DNA of 64,000 nt, taken from contig NC_090127.1 of the NCBI RefSeq assembly GCF_023973825.1, forward strand, positions 1,274,001 through 1,338,000, given 5' to 3'. The stretch comes from Plasmodium brasilianum. Taxonomy: Eukaryota; Apicomplexa; Aconoidasida; Haemosporida; Plasmodiidae. Made by a program: the position numbers and the translations under genes. This document shows positions 22,201-31,575 of this stretch, in pieces; within the stretch, counting starts at the first letter, position 1, and each line of letters begins with the position of its first letter. The notes beneath the pieces were generated by a model, which saw only the letters and a program-made list of their open reading frames with translations, had not been told where the DNA came from and ran no database searches.

Positions 22201-23524
22201 AATAGTTTTTTTTTCTTTGTTTTAGCCTTTCATTAAACAAATAAAATATATTATTAATATATTGACTTTTTATAATATCATAATTATAGCTATATGGATA
22301 AATATTATATGTAAAGGACAATACGTTATTAATATATTCATTGTACATACTCGAGTTTGCATTTTCATTACATTTTAAAAGTAAGAAATGTATATTTTTA
22401 ATAATTTTTCTTTGAATTTTAGCATCTGCTTTGATATCTTTTTCTTTGTTATTTATAACATTGGTGAAAAATTCATCTTTTAATTTTTTCATTTCCTTTT
22501 TATCAACGACTTTTGTATTTAACCCGTTTACACTATTTTCACTATTCACTGAGCTGATGGATGACTTATGTTCAATTTTCTCGTCATTACTATTGTAATG
22601 TACAAGTGATGACATGTTTAATATCTCCTTTGGAATTCTTAATACATGTAATGATAATGTTATAACAATTTCTGATGCATAAATATAAAAATAAAAAGAC
22701 AATTTTGTATTAATTACATGACACTTAGTTAGTGAGTAACTGTAATTATATCTTTCGTCGGGATATAAGAAACTAAGTGGTTTTATAACAGATTTTATTC
22801 CTTTATATATTCTTGATATTACATTTGAATAATTTAAAGTGAATTTCCAATTTATTTTCTTTTCCCTTAATTTTCTTATTTCTATGTATTTTGCTAAGTT
22901 CGGAGTGAATATAGGTATGTCACATTGAATTAGTAGGTTTATTAAATAATCCAAAATGAAATAGGTAAATTCCTTTCCTACTTTTACATTTTCTTGGCTC
23001 GGAATTTTCCACTTTACAAGTTCTTCCGAGTCGTGTAGAGTCGGAATTGCAGCCGCAGCCGCACCCACACCCCCATCCGCAGCGCCAGTTCTAGAGCTGT
23101 CCTTCATCTCACCCTGTGAAGCACCTTCCAAGACACCCTCATCTGTTGATTTATTTCCATTACCATTTATTATTAGATGCCATGGAATACCCCAATGTGC
23201 AAGGGTTAGAATTTTATCCTTAGAACTCATTTTCTCTTTTACTTGAAAACATGAAAAATCTTTTATTGTAAGGCTAAAATTATTCTCTAAAAATCGATAT
23301 ATAATTTTGCATACATATTTGAATATGGTATTATTATCTTCAACTAGGTATATTTGAACTAAATTATATATATCCTCTACATTTAAAAATTCGTTTTTCG
23401 CTCTTCTAATTAAACTTGATAAAAACTGTAAGTAACATTTAATAGTATCATCATTTGCATACTCATTTTTTGTATACACAAAAAATTCCTCCTCATGTCC
23501 TTTTCCATTTGCATCTTCATCCAT
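19208..23524 (-). CDS. PSME4: Proteasome activator PA200/BLM10, C-terminal part
   Basis: The frame encodes 1438 aa. The C-terminal ~150 residues match the BLM10/PSME4 C-terminal domain: NWKIRNSALQYCFYFHSYY, then VPEWLPHILISVAKM, then FLRTHKDEWEYKYKLVFTED and QLNIMDMYKGGLNYFT. PA200 is a HEAT-repeat solenoid that caps the 20S proteasome and docks by its C-terminal HbYX tail. Here the tail is Tyr-Phe-Thr, so the penultimate residue is Phe, not Tyr. Low-complexity inserts occur near residues 130-170 (Gly/Ala-rich) and 520-570 (Asn/Asp-rich). The ATG at 23524 is probably not the true start. The frame continues upstream without a stop to the 17-nt homopolymer at 23558-23574, and dropping one base there joins it to the next ORF (2418 aa together, near the size of yeast Blm10 at 2143). 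Treat the two entries as one gene. Confidence 0.85.
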   Translation of the reverse strand: MDEDANGKGHEEEFFVYTKNEYANDDTIKCYLQFLSSLIRRAKNEFLNVEDIYNLVQIYLVEDNNTIFKYVCKIIYRFLENNFSLTIKDFSCFQVKEKMSSKDKILTLAHWGIPWHLIINGNGNKSTDEGVLEGASQGEMKDSSRTGAADGGVGAAAAAIPTLHDSEELVKWKIPSQENVKVGKEFTYFILDYLINLLIQCDIPIFTPNLAKYIEIRKLREKKINWKFTLNYSNVISRIYKGIKSVIKPLSFLYPDERYNYSYSLTKCHVINTKLSFYFYIYASEIVITLSLHVLRIPKEILNMSSLVHYNSNDEKIEHKSSISSVNSENSVNGLNTKVVDKKEMKKLKDEFFTNVINNKEKDIKADAKIQRKIIKNIHFLLLKCNENANSSMYNEYINNVLSFTYNIYPYSYNYDIIKSQYINNIFYLFNERLKQRKKNYCFRGFREQLCNILFFINLSIYSQVRSYAQSTIKLILPSFKIVKVPFLKICAFYLKNYIKLYTLTKGAMEYKDRHTKNDVREENDINGDDDDYHHDNGNANSSVNNNVNNNGHNGAHIGQNQDDDRSSKTQNDRKIFKKKNDTESGSFSKLSSLRSLSDLNNNDYFENKCISCFNGIIINITNNSGLVKKISTDIYLLKKYIKIVIKILRLEIQKEDITFKCMKLVYALINGRFIKNNKEQKKKKKKMNELFLFLIEESEKKNNVYAQIVILSFFICFSNFVLQNYAEFYFNYLLENISIKKNVHVYNLAFCGFIKLLKYFNNNKDKGLIPAYITKVFKSEKTYKNFVDICIYKNLKSKKKSNSVNAIIINLSKIQKSFKGFVQISETHIRDFFYYYVFFKFLVNLQNACEQEGEVEAMEAGEKVGQHEILMEQYEKQTTSNLEKTKDRHCTNEEISRANNAGATHKVHKEDVNVNGYRVNKCSLKYIGIMIPILKELQMDVLADNEYKATFISLVCPLLLALRKLKKKEDAEEILVNIITLLEKEIALVNVEVFNIWIYYFHLLFINIKKKYIHIYDRLFKFCLCFHSQDISNLIFKKKIQLLNIMLIYSIHKNINLMDSSIMEFLKLIDNDNITVRQIVGDLLSYLLYILHDHKHYSHLKYMYYNILLYLYKVVTGIIEYLQSNEIISKQCTQIYALETLAYLTITMFTNRCMYVLNNLSILFLKMFILSVQLVDNFINGIVNKAINCFLCPSLYLFRFELINYQSIKDQINCQIFPSEQIELIDLFDSLLNQEIGVLIIQKLSDLLSKNNWKIRNSALQYCFYFHSYYCIFMYSKKENSFLLNVFLSFLVDNYIEIQNLSRDILSSVFCYYDSLTLQKISNYFLDIANQKVILDCSSHENNAKIVEKKKTVAIYTLISIVNSFPNYVPEWLPHILISVAKMSRTTLHIIKKEIEKCIQNFLRTHKDEWEYKYKLVFTEDQLNIMDMYKGGLNYFT

Positions 23525-23549
23525 TTGTTTATCATTCAGTAAAACATTT

Positions 23550-26465
23550 TCAACTGATTTTTTTTTTTTTTTTTGTTATCAATTTTTTATAAAACGCATT
23601 AAAAAGAGTATCGAAAATTTTTTTACTATTTACCAAACCCATAGCATAAGGAATAATGGACAACGACTTTGCATTTTCCTGTTCTATATTATTTAAAAAT
23701 TTATGACACAGTTCATACAGTATTGAATGATCTAAATGAATAAACAACGAAATAATAGTTGCCTTTAATCCTACATATATATCATTCTCTATCTTGTTGT
23801 CTTTATTATCTCCATTATTTTTTTTACTATCTTTGCACTTTTCATTCTTGGTAAATTTTATAAAGTACAAAATTTTGTCAAAAAAATCGTGTACCCAATA
23901 GCATAGGTAGTCAACTAATTCCTTTCTCTCTGTTATCAACCCTTTGATCTGTTCATCATTCATTTGAACTTCCTTTCTCTGATGTGATTTCCACTCGTAT
24001 ATGTCATTCTTTTCAGTGCTATCCGATGGACAATTTACAAATTTATCATATTTATTATACTCCTTAACTATTAACAAATAGTCGCTACCGCTTATATCAC
24101 TATCAAACTTTACAATAGGTATATATGAAAACAAAATACTTAGAAAGGAAAATATAGTAAAACTTTTATATATATCACATATATCAATACCCATGTTCAT
24201 GACATATAATATATCCTTTAGATAGGTTGCTTTTTGTTTTATTAACAAAGGAAGTAATAAGCATAAGGATAATAAACAATTACAAATTTGTGTTGAAGTA
24301 TTAACATTAAAGAGGCACTCCATTATTTTCTTTACAAAAATGTCTAAACAGTTTATATCAATAATACATATATGCTTTAATATATTTTCAAATAAACTAA
24401 CTCCTTTATTACTTTTTGGAAACATACCTTGTACAGCTAGCATGATAAACTTTTCAACAACAAAATTTTTATCTTCTTCAGAGATAAAATAATTGGTTAT
24501 ATAATCGTTCATATTATTTTCTTGTTCTTTTGCATTGCCATTTGGTATAGTCCCAACAGTCCTATTACCCTCTTCTTCGTTACACCTGGCTTGTAATTTT
24601 TTTAAATAAATATCTTCTCTCTTCATTTTTCTAATAAAACAATATAAGAAGGAATTTATAAATAAGTTTATATTTCCTATATGTTTTCCCACATTAGACG
24701 GGTGTATATGAGGCATAAACAAAGAAGTAATAATATTTAAGAAATCATGCGTATCTATATTTTCAAATATGGCAAATATATCCTCCCCTTTATTTTCATC
24801 AAAGTCTGTTAAATTGAAATTTCTTTCATTTAGATTGGTAAGAAAAGTATTTAACAATTCCTTTTCCCTTTCTTTATTTCGTATTCTATCCTTTTCTCCT
24901 TTAGCCGTTTCCTTCTTATATTTTCTATTCAATAAGAAGACAAAAATTTTTGAAATTACTTTTATAACACTGTCGTTATCATTAATAAGTATGGTATATT
25001 CATCAGGTATAAAATACTTGGATGAATTTAGCTGAACACTACTTGGTAATTTTATATAAAACAGAAATAAAAAAAAAAGGATATTCAGTATTTCTCTCAT
25101 TTCTTTTTCTAAATTCATATTATAAATATATGCATATCTTAATCCTTTATAAATTATTTTTACAAATGCATAATTGATACTATGCCAATTGAATCTTTTT
25201 ATCTTTTTATAAAAATATAGTATCTTATTATATTTAATTAATTTAAAACATAAGTCGTCTGAACTTAACTGATTTAACATTACAAAATTTAAAAATATAG
25301 TATTATATCGTATACATATTTCTAAATTACCAATGGAACATACAGATTTGTCTATATTTGAAAATTCGTCATCCTCTTTTCCTATAACGTAATCATTCAT
25401 ATCTGTACAACAACTAGTTTCTTCATACGAGTTATTATGTTTCAATGGTACGCTGACCTTTTCATTCAATTTTTTATTTATTAAGAATATCATTGAATCC
25501 CTTTCAAAATAATTTGTATCTTCCCGAAAACACGTTTCTCTTTTATCAATATAATCTTCATACTTGATAGAGTACATATTATTTAACGAAAAATCTACTA
25601 ACAAATTATGCACATCAATGTTATAATAACAAAAGAGTCTTAAATTTACCAACACATTTAACATAGAACCGATATAATTTTTGTACGTATTATGACTATA
25701 CTCATCATGCTTTGTAAAATTATTACTTAAATAGTTGTATAATACATTAAATAAATATTTATAGTCGATAATATCTAATATGCATTTTTGTATATATAAA
25801 CGAAAACTTTCATTCTTTCCATTTATTAATATATCCTCATTAAAAAAAGGACCATAATTTTTAGTCTTCTCAAATATTCCGTTAAATGATATATAATAGG
25901 CATCATTCACTAAAATATTCTGCACTTTATTTTCATTTATATTACTACTATCCATATCACTTACTTCATGCATATTTTTATATTCATCATAGCAATGTTC
26001 ACTCATATTTTCATAAGAATTATTAGTAATATCACTGTCATTTCCTTTTTCTTTCCCTTTCCAATTAACTGCCTCTTCCTGCTCGTCTTTTAAAATCAAC
26101 TCTTTATCATACTCGAAAAAAAAATCATCTAAAATATATTTTTTGATATTCTTTAATATACTGGAAATGGTTTGACAAATGTACGATTTTAAGTTTGGAC
26201 TAATACTTTTATTTTGCAGTGAATGCCATAAATATTTAATCATGAAAATATAAAAATGAAACGATCTGCACTTCGTCGTGTTAATAGTTTCAAAAGAATT
26301 AAACAACTTAATTACTGTTGTAACATTGTAAGAATTATTTTTTTTCTGACAAGCTATTTTCTTTATTTCACTTAATATGTCATATTTTTCCTTGTTTACA
26401 TTTTCTTTTATTTTTTTTGGCAAAAATTTACTATAATCGTTTAACTCCCTTAATATGTTCAACAT
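23550..26465 (-). CDS. PSME4: Proteasome activator PA200/BLM10, N-terminal part (frameshifted from the C-terminal part)
   Basis: The frame encodes 971 aa from ATG 26465 and runs into stop TGA directly after a run of Lys codons in the 17-nt A tract (plus-strand T run 23558-23574). It is leucine/isoleucine-rich and helical, with Asn/Asp/Glu-rich inserts (e.g. about residues 140-180 and 630-660), as expected for a parasite HEAT-repeat solenoid. I cannot see a diagnostic family motif in this half. The assignment follows from the frame continuity with the downstream half. The gene is otherwise intact, with no other stop, so a homopolymer sequencing or assembly error is the simplest explanation. 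Real slippage or a two-gene arrangement are alternatives. Confidence 0.75.
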   Translation of the reverse strand: MLNILRELNDYSKFLPKKIKENVNKEKYDILSEIKKIACQKKNNSYNVTTVIKLFNSFETINTTKCRSFHFYIFMIKYLWHSLQNKSISPNLKSYICQTISSILKNIKKYILDDFFFEYDKELILKDEQEEAVNWKGKEKGNDSDITNNSYENMSEHCYDEYKNMHEVSDMDSSNINENKVQNILVNDAYYISFNGIFEKTKNYGPFFNEDILINGKNESFRLYIQKCILDIIDYKYLFNVLYNYLSNNFTKHDEYSHNTYKNYIGSMLNVLVNLRLFCYYNIDVHNLLVDFSLNNMYSIKYEDYIDKRETCFREDTNYFERDSMIFLINKKLNEKVSVPLKHNNSYEETSCCTDMNDYVIGKEDDEFSNIDKSVCSIGNLEICIRYNTIFLNFVMLNQLSSDDLCFKLIKYNKILYFYKKIKRFNWHSINYAFVKIIYKGLRYAYIYNMNLEKEMREILNILFFLFLFYIKLPSSVQLNSSKYFIPDEYTILINDNDSVIKVISKIFVFLLNRKYKKETAKGEKDRIRNKEREKELLNTFLTNLNERNFNLTDFDENKGEDIFAIFENIDTHDFLNIITSLFMPHIHPSNVGKHIGNINLFINSFLYCFIRKMKREDIYLKKLQARCNEEEGNRTVGTIPNGNAKEQENNMNDYITNYFISEEDKNFVVEKFIMLAVQGMFPKSNKGVSLFENILKHICIIDINCLDIFVKKIMECLFNVNTSTQICNCLLSLCLLLPLLIKQKATYLKDILYVMNMGIDICDIYKSFTIFSFLSILFSYIPIVKFDSDISGSDYLLIVKEYNKYDKFVNCPSDSTEKNDIYEWKSHQRKEVQMNDEQIKGLITERKELVDYLCYWVHDFFDKILYFIKFTKNEKCKDSKKNNGDNKDNKIENDIYVGLKATIISLFIHLDHSILYELCHKFLNNIEQENAKSLSIIPYAMGLVNSKKIFDTLFNAFYKKLITKKKKKIS

Positions 26466-26973
26466 TTTTTAACAAATATATATATATATACACTTATTTA
26501 TGCAACAAGAATAGGGATTTGATATAACGGAAATTTTCCCTCTGTACCTTATCACTTTTGTCCTCGGGCAGCGCACGACGCACATATATATATACGTGTA
26601 TATATATCTGTGTGTATACTTGTGTATGTATCTGTATATATATTTGAATTCTTCTTTTCTACGGTCTTTTACAAAAATAATAAATTGAAGACACATATAT
26701 TTCTAAAAAACTTAAGTACAAAAAAGTAGGTAAAGTCAAAACTATATAATCTAACTATCTATTTCAATGAAAAGGCTTTTTCACCCGTCTTGCTCCGCCT
26801 ATAACTGAAGAAATAATGCTTCTTATCTGTTCCCTTAATGTGCAGCAGTGAGATATTAAATGTAAAACTTAAGCTTTTTCTGAATATATATTTTAAAATT
26901 TATCTTTCTTCTATTTCTTGAAATAATAGAATACTCCTCCTTAAAACATTTCTTTTATTTACTCTAAGAATAC

Positions 26974-26976
<3 letters not shown>

Positions 26977-27006
<30 letters not shown>
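26977..27006. repeat. (GT)n microsatellite
   Basis: About 15 uninterrupted GT dinucleotides. This is unusual here because most dinucleotide tracts in the window are TA. Confidence 0.95.
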
Positions 27007-27010
<4 letters not shown>

Positions 27011-27429
27011 GTGGGTGTTTGTTTAATTTTTTTTTTTATAAACGCCTACCTACATAATTTTTCCTGTTCTTGCCTATTTGGTGTTACGAGATTTTAATAT
27101 GTTCCTACTTTATTTTATGCCTTTATTTTTGCTGCTTGTAAGCAACTTTAAAAATTGCATACTTATATCTGTATATTTGTATGTATATGTACACAAATTT
27201 GCGTATTTTTATCTATGTGCTGTTAATCTTTTAAACAACTTTTGCATATATTTGTACGTTTCATTGTTCTAATAATTCAGCTTCTTTTCTGTAGTTTTTT
27301 TAAAGTACCTTTTTTTTAAAATTAAAAAATAATGGCTTTTTATTTCTTCATTTTAATTTCATTATCTTTTTTTATTTTTTCTCCCCCATTTCTTTTGTAC
27401 AATATAATTCATCGGCTTGATTTCACGAA

Positions 27430-27693
27430 ATGGTTAATTTAGAATTTTTTTTCGATTTAATTTTATGTTATTATGTTTTATTTATATTATATATGTTATT
27501 TACACTTATTTGTACTATTTGTGCTGTTTGTACTATTTTTGTTTTGTTTTATTTTATTTTTTATTTTATTTCCTTTTTTCTTACATTCTCTGCAAATTCA
27601 ATTTTTTATTCGTTACCGCTACTTGGTGCTCGTTTATTATTTTATGTGTACCCCTTAAAAACTTTACATAAAAAAAGGAAGCTATTGTGGTAG
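27430..27693 (+). CDS. Candidate small hydrophobic protein
   Basis: The frame runs 87 codons from ATG 27430. It starts MVNLEFFFDLILCYYVLF, contains about two long hydrophobic stretches, and ends with a basic tail (LHKKRKLLW). The T-rich first two thirds would give hydrophobic translations by chance. The last third (27605-27690) is GC-richer and encodes LPLLGARLLFYVYPLK, which looks less random. I do not recognise it; it could be a small multi-pass membrane protein or chance. Confidence 0.22.
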   Translation: MVNLEFFFDLILCYYVLFILYMLFTLICTICAVCTIFVLFYFIFYFISFFLTFSANSIFYSLPLLGARLLFYVYPLKTLHKKRKLLW

Positions 27694-29184
27694 GCCTAGT
27701 ATATCAAATTATTCCTATATCCAAAAAATAATACTTCAAATTAATAGTAAATCAAATTTACGCAAATAACTTTCTATGCATAAAGGAAAAAAAAAAAATT
27801 CTTTTATGTATCACTTTTGTATTCCAATTCATTTTTCAGTGATCTGTGGTGTTCTTTCTATTACAAGAGTTAATAATAAAAAAAAATGAAGTGAAACGAA
27901 ATAAAAAAAAATAAAAAAAGAGATGGAAAAAGATAAGAAAAAAGATAAATAAAAGAGAAACAAAAGAAAAAGGAGAAAAACCGAAAAAAAATTTTAAGTC
28001 ATAAAATGCTAAAGATAAATTTTACTTAATAGTAATTTATTTTTTTGCGTAAAGGAAATAAAGAATACCACTCCTTTGACACCGCCTCCTTCTAATCCGA
28101 CATGTTATATTATTTTAATTTTTTACATTAGTATAAATAATTAACGCAAACGAGTAACGTTTATTTAAATTTCCACAAAAAAAAGGCATATATCGAAGAG
28201 TAGAATAATTAGGATGTTTATCGAGCTCCATTTTAGACCAATTTATTTTTAATGAAAAAATAAAAAAGAAATTTTATTTTATTTTTTTTTCTTTTTTATC
28301 ATTGTGTATATCTGTAATATGTGGATCCTTAAAAAAAAAAAAGTACAAGATAAATAGGTGTACCTATATTTATTAATTTTTACGTTCATAATTTTTACAT
28401 GTGTTATTTTATTATATTTTACGCAAATTTGCATATAAATAATGGAAAAATATTAAAAATAAAGAATAAAATAAAAAAAAGCCATTGTGGAAACATATAC
28501 TTCTTATTACTTTCATCTATTGTAGTTACCTTATGGGTGTTACTCTTCCACGAACAACCTCGTTGCTACTTGTATTCACGAACTAAAATTTAAGCTTCCT
28601 TTAATTGAAAAAAAGAAATGAGACGAAATGGGATGAAATGAAACAAAAAAGAACAAAATAGAATGAAATATAACGATATGAAAACCACTGTTTTCAAGAT
28701 GTGCATAAGTATACATCTCATATAAAATTTTATGTAATAATTCTCTTTTCCTGCTCCATGTTCCTTTTAAATAGCTAAAGGAAAATTCTATAAGTGGAAA
28801 GCTTCCTCTATTCTACAATATGGTAAATACATATTTTCAATAAATATTCTGATACGGGGATATGTATTTGTTGCTTTTTTAATTAATTCAATCATTTAAA
28901 GTCACATGAATTACCTGAATGGTCAAAATTTTTTTTTTTTTTTTTTTTCGTGTACTGCTTGCTCATGAGGCCTTTTATATTATTCTCCATTTTTATATAT
29001 CTTACTTTTTAAGATGAAATGGAGGAAACTTCTTTATTTTTTAATTTTCAATTTTACTACTTGAAAAATTCGAGGAGAGCTACTTAAAAAAGAGGCAATC
29101 TTTTCCTTTAATTATTGTGCCTTTATTTATACATCCAAAGCAACATATATACTAACCTACATACAACTATACATAATAACATAC

Positions 29185-29198
<14 letters not shown>

Positions 29199-29264
<66 letters not shown>
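29199..29264. repeat. (AT)n microsatellite abutting a start codon
   Basis: About 33 AT dinucleotides run directly into the ATG at 29263. Confidence 0.95.
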
Positions 29265-29267
<3 letters not shown>

Positions 29268-31191
29268 TAATAATAACAGTGTTGTTAAGATGATGACACT
29301 ACGTAGAATTAGGAGAGCGTGGTTCAGTAGTGATGTTAACATATCAAACCTTCTAAGAAAAAAAGCAATTTTATTTGAAAATGTGAAGAGAGAAAATTGT
29401 AAAAAAGAATTAATATTAAATTATTTTAATATGAAAGGTGTAAAATTGAAGAGTGGTGATATACACATTATGACCAATATCTTTTGCAGACCTACAGGAA
29501 GAATTATTGTTCTAATTGATGATATCAAAAAGCAAAATTTCAATTTTAATTTTGATACCCATAACAGAAAGGAGCATAACGCAGATACCGAAAATATAGC
29601 GGAATCATGCAATACGGAAAAAAATGGCATGGGTGAAAATAACAACTCGTTGCATGATAGTAGTGATGTGATTAATTCGGAAAAGAACAAAAAGACGTAT
29701 TGTCAATTGAGCAGTAAAGAGGATAATAAGTTGTTTGTCCAAAAGGATAACCAAACAGGGAGTGAAACTACATCTAGTAAAAGGTGGAATATGCAATTAA
29801 AAAATATGTTCAAAGATTGTAAAATTCATTTATGCGATGACTATGAAATAGAAAAATTTATAGAAGAATGTGAAAGGTTTTTAAGGTTTACAGAAGATAT
29901 TAAAAGAATAGCAAAATTTGAAAATTTAAATAAAATAGTAACTATCATAAATATTCCAAGCTGTTATGGAAGAAAAGAAGTAGCACAAATTATTTTTGAT
30001 TGTGCTAAAATTAATGTTGAATTAAAAAATATTATTTTTAGGTTTAAAAAAAATGGAATACAAAGTGATTGTGCTTATGTCTTATGCAATAATATAAATG
30101 ATGCAAATATTATACTAAATAAAATGCAAGAATATCCAGTAGCTAAAAAATATCATCTAAAAGAATTCTTCGGTACATGTTTTTTATATGCCTCCAAAAA
30201 TAACCTTTTTATTAGTTCAGATAAACTAGATTATATTACAATTTTTTCAAAGTATAAAATATTTACGTGTGGATGGCATAAGGATATCTCAATAAAGGAA
30301 TTTGAAAGCTTTTTAATTACTCTCAAAATTTTTCCGAATAAAATTATTAAAATTAATTACAACACAAAAGTGATTACAGATGATATTCGTGATTCCTTTG
30401 ACTCGCAGCAAAGGGACGAAAAGGATGGAAAAGGAAATGGTATAAATGGTATTGTACCTGATAAGATAAAAGCTAATGAAGTATCCCATAAAAGGGGAAA
30501 TAACGTAGACAGTAACACAAGCAATAAATACCAACTGAGTCATATAGATTACAATCACATTTTAATAAACATAGAAGAGTTTTGTTCTTCGATGAGCATA
30601 TATGATAAATTAAACGAAGCTAACGAGTTGAATACATCATCTTTCATTTTATTTTTTGAAAATATGAGGATGACAAAAAAGGTGTTTACAAAATTCGAAA
30701 GACTAAAAAAGAAATGGAAAATGTCAGCTACCAACAATTTTTACGCATACCCCAAAATTGTAAGAATAAATGGAAAAAAGTTACATATTTATTAAAAGCT
30801 ATGAGAAATAGTTTTAAAGAAATTTCTAAATGAAAATTTGATACAAAAAAAAAAAAAAAAAAAAAAAAAAGAATTACTGAAAAAGCGAATAATAATAAAT
30901 TACATATAAATTGTACGTATATATAAACAAACACAGATATATGCATACGTGTATAATATAACGTATAGTTTTTCCAACAAGCGAATAAATATGCTTGCGT
31001 ATATATATTTTAACTTATAATTTTTCCAACAAACACATAAACGTTCATATGTATTTAATATAACATATAGATTTTTTAACAAATGCATAAACACTTTTTT
31101 TCAGCCGGATATTCATTTTAACGACGACGAAAATTACAAGGATGAAAACGATTATGAAGACTCGGATTTGGATGAAGAAATAGAATATTAA
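29263..31191 (+). CDS. RRM-like RNA-binding protein, possibly mitochondrial (2 exons)
   Basis: Exon 1 is 29263-30759 and exon 2 is 31105-31191; total 527 aa. The donor is GTAAGA and the acceptor TTTTTTTCAG, both phase 0. Without splicing, the frame would run on to a stop at 30795. Exon 2 encodes an acidic tail (DIHFNDDENY ... DEEIEY). A first RRM-like fold lies at about residues 35-88 (AILFENV; GRIIVLIDD). A second is at about 224-300 (IVTIINIPS; CAYVLCNN). They are separated by an Asn/Ser-rich linker (95-180). From Met10/11 the N-terminus reads MMTLRRIRRAWFSS, an Arg-rich amphipathic stretch ending like a mitochondrial presequence, so ATG 29290 or 29293 may be the real start rather than the one touching the AT repeat. 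RNA binding and targeting are inferences from pattern only; no orthologue is recognised. Confidence 0.75.
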
Positions 31192-31575
31192 CCAAAAAAA
31201 TATACGTAAAAAACAACGAAAAAAATGAGTAATATACATTAAAAAAAAAAAAAAAAAAAAAAATCCATTCGAAATTAACATTTACACTTTTATGATTTTT
31301 TTGAGTTTTTTTTTTTTTTCTTGTTTTGTCCAATCTGCAAATCTTTGTTTTTCACTTTGCACTCTTTCTAATTTTGTTGTAGAGCCCAGTAGTCATATCA
31401 ACTCTTATTAATTTTACAAAATTTATTTCATACATCACGCTGAAGAGATGAATGAAGAAAAGAAAAGATTAAGTTTATACTATGTACATGTGCATTCATA
31501 TGTATATGTATATATATATATATGTTTATTCGCGTGTACGTATAAAGAGAACATTACTGTGTCCGTTTTTTTCCC
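31192..31575. other. Convergent 3' region
   Basis: The stretch lies between the RNA-binding-protein stop and the S1-gene stop. It has a poly-A of about 22 nt at 31240-31262 and a short TA tract near 31505. No gene is seen. Confidence 0.6.

Larger units (their letters stand above)
26466..29262. promoter_or_regulatory. Divergent intergenic region (PA200 - / RNA-binding protein +)
   Basis: About 2.8 kb separates two divergently transcribed genes, so both promoters should lie here. Contents: a GC-richer patch at 26765-26850, (GT)n at 26977-27006, purine-rich tracts at 27870-27990 and GAAATGA/GGATGAAATG-type repeats at 28610-28690, poly-T at 28930-28948, and (AT)n at 29199-29264 running into the RNA-binding-protein ATG. 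Two candidate small plus-strand frames (27430-27693 and 28399-28593) are listed separately or discussed in the findings. Confidence 0.5.
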
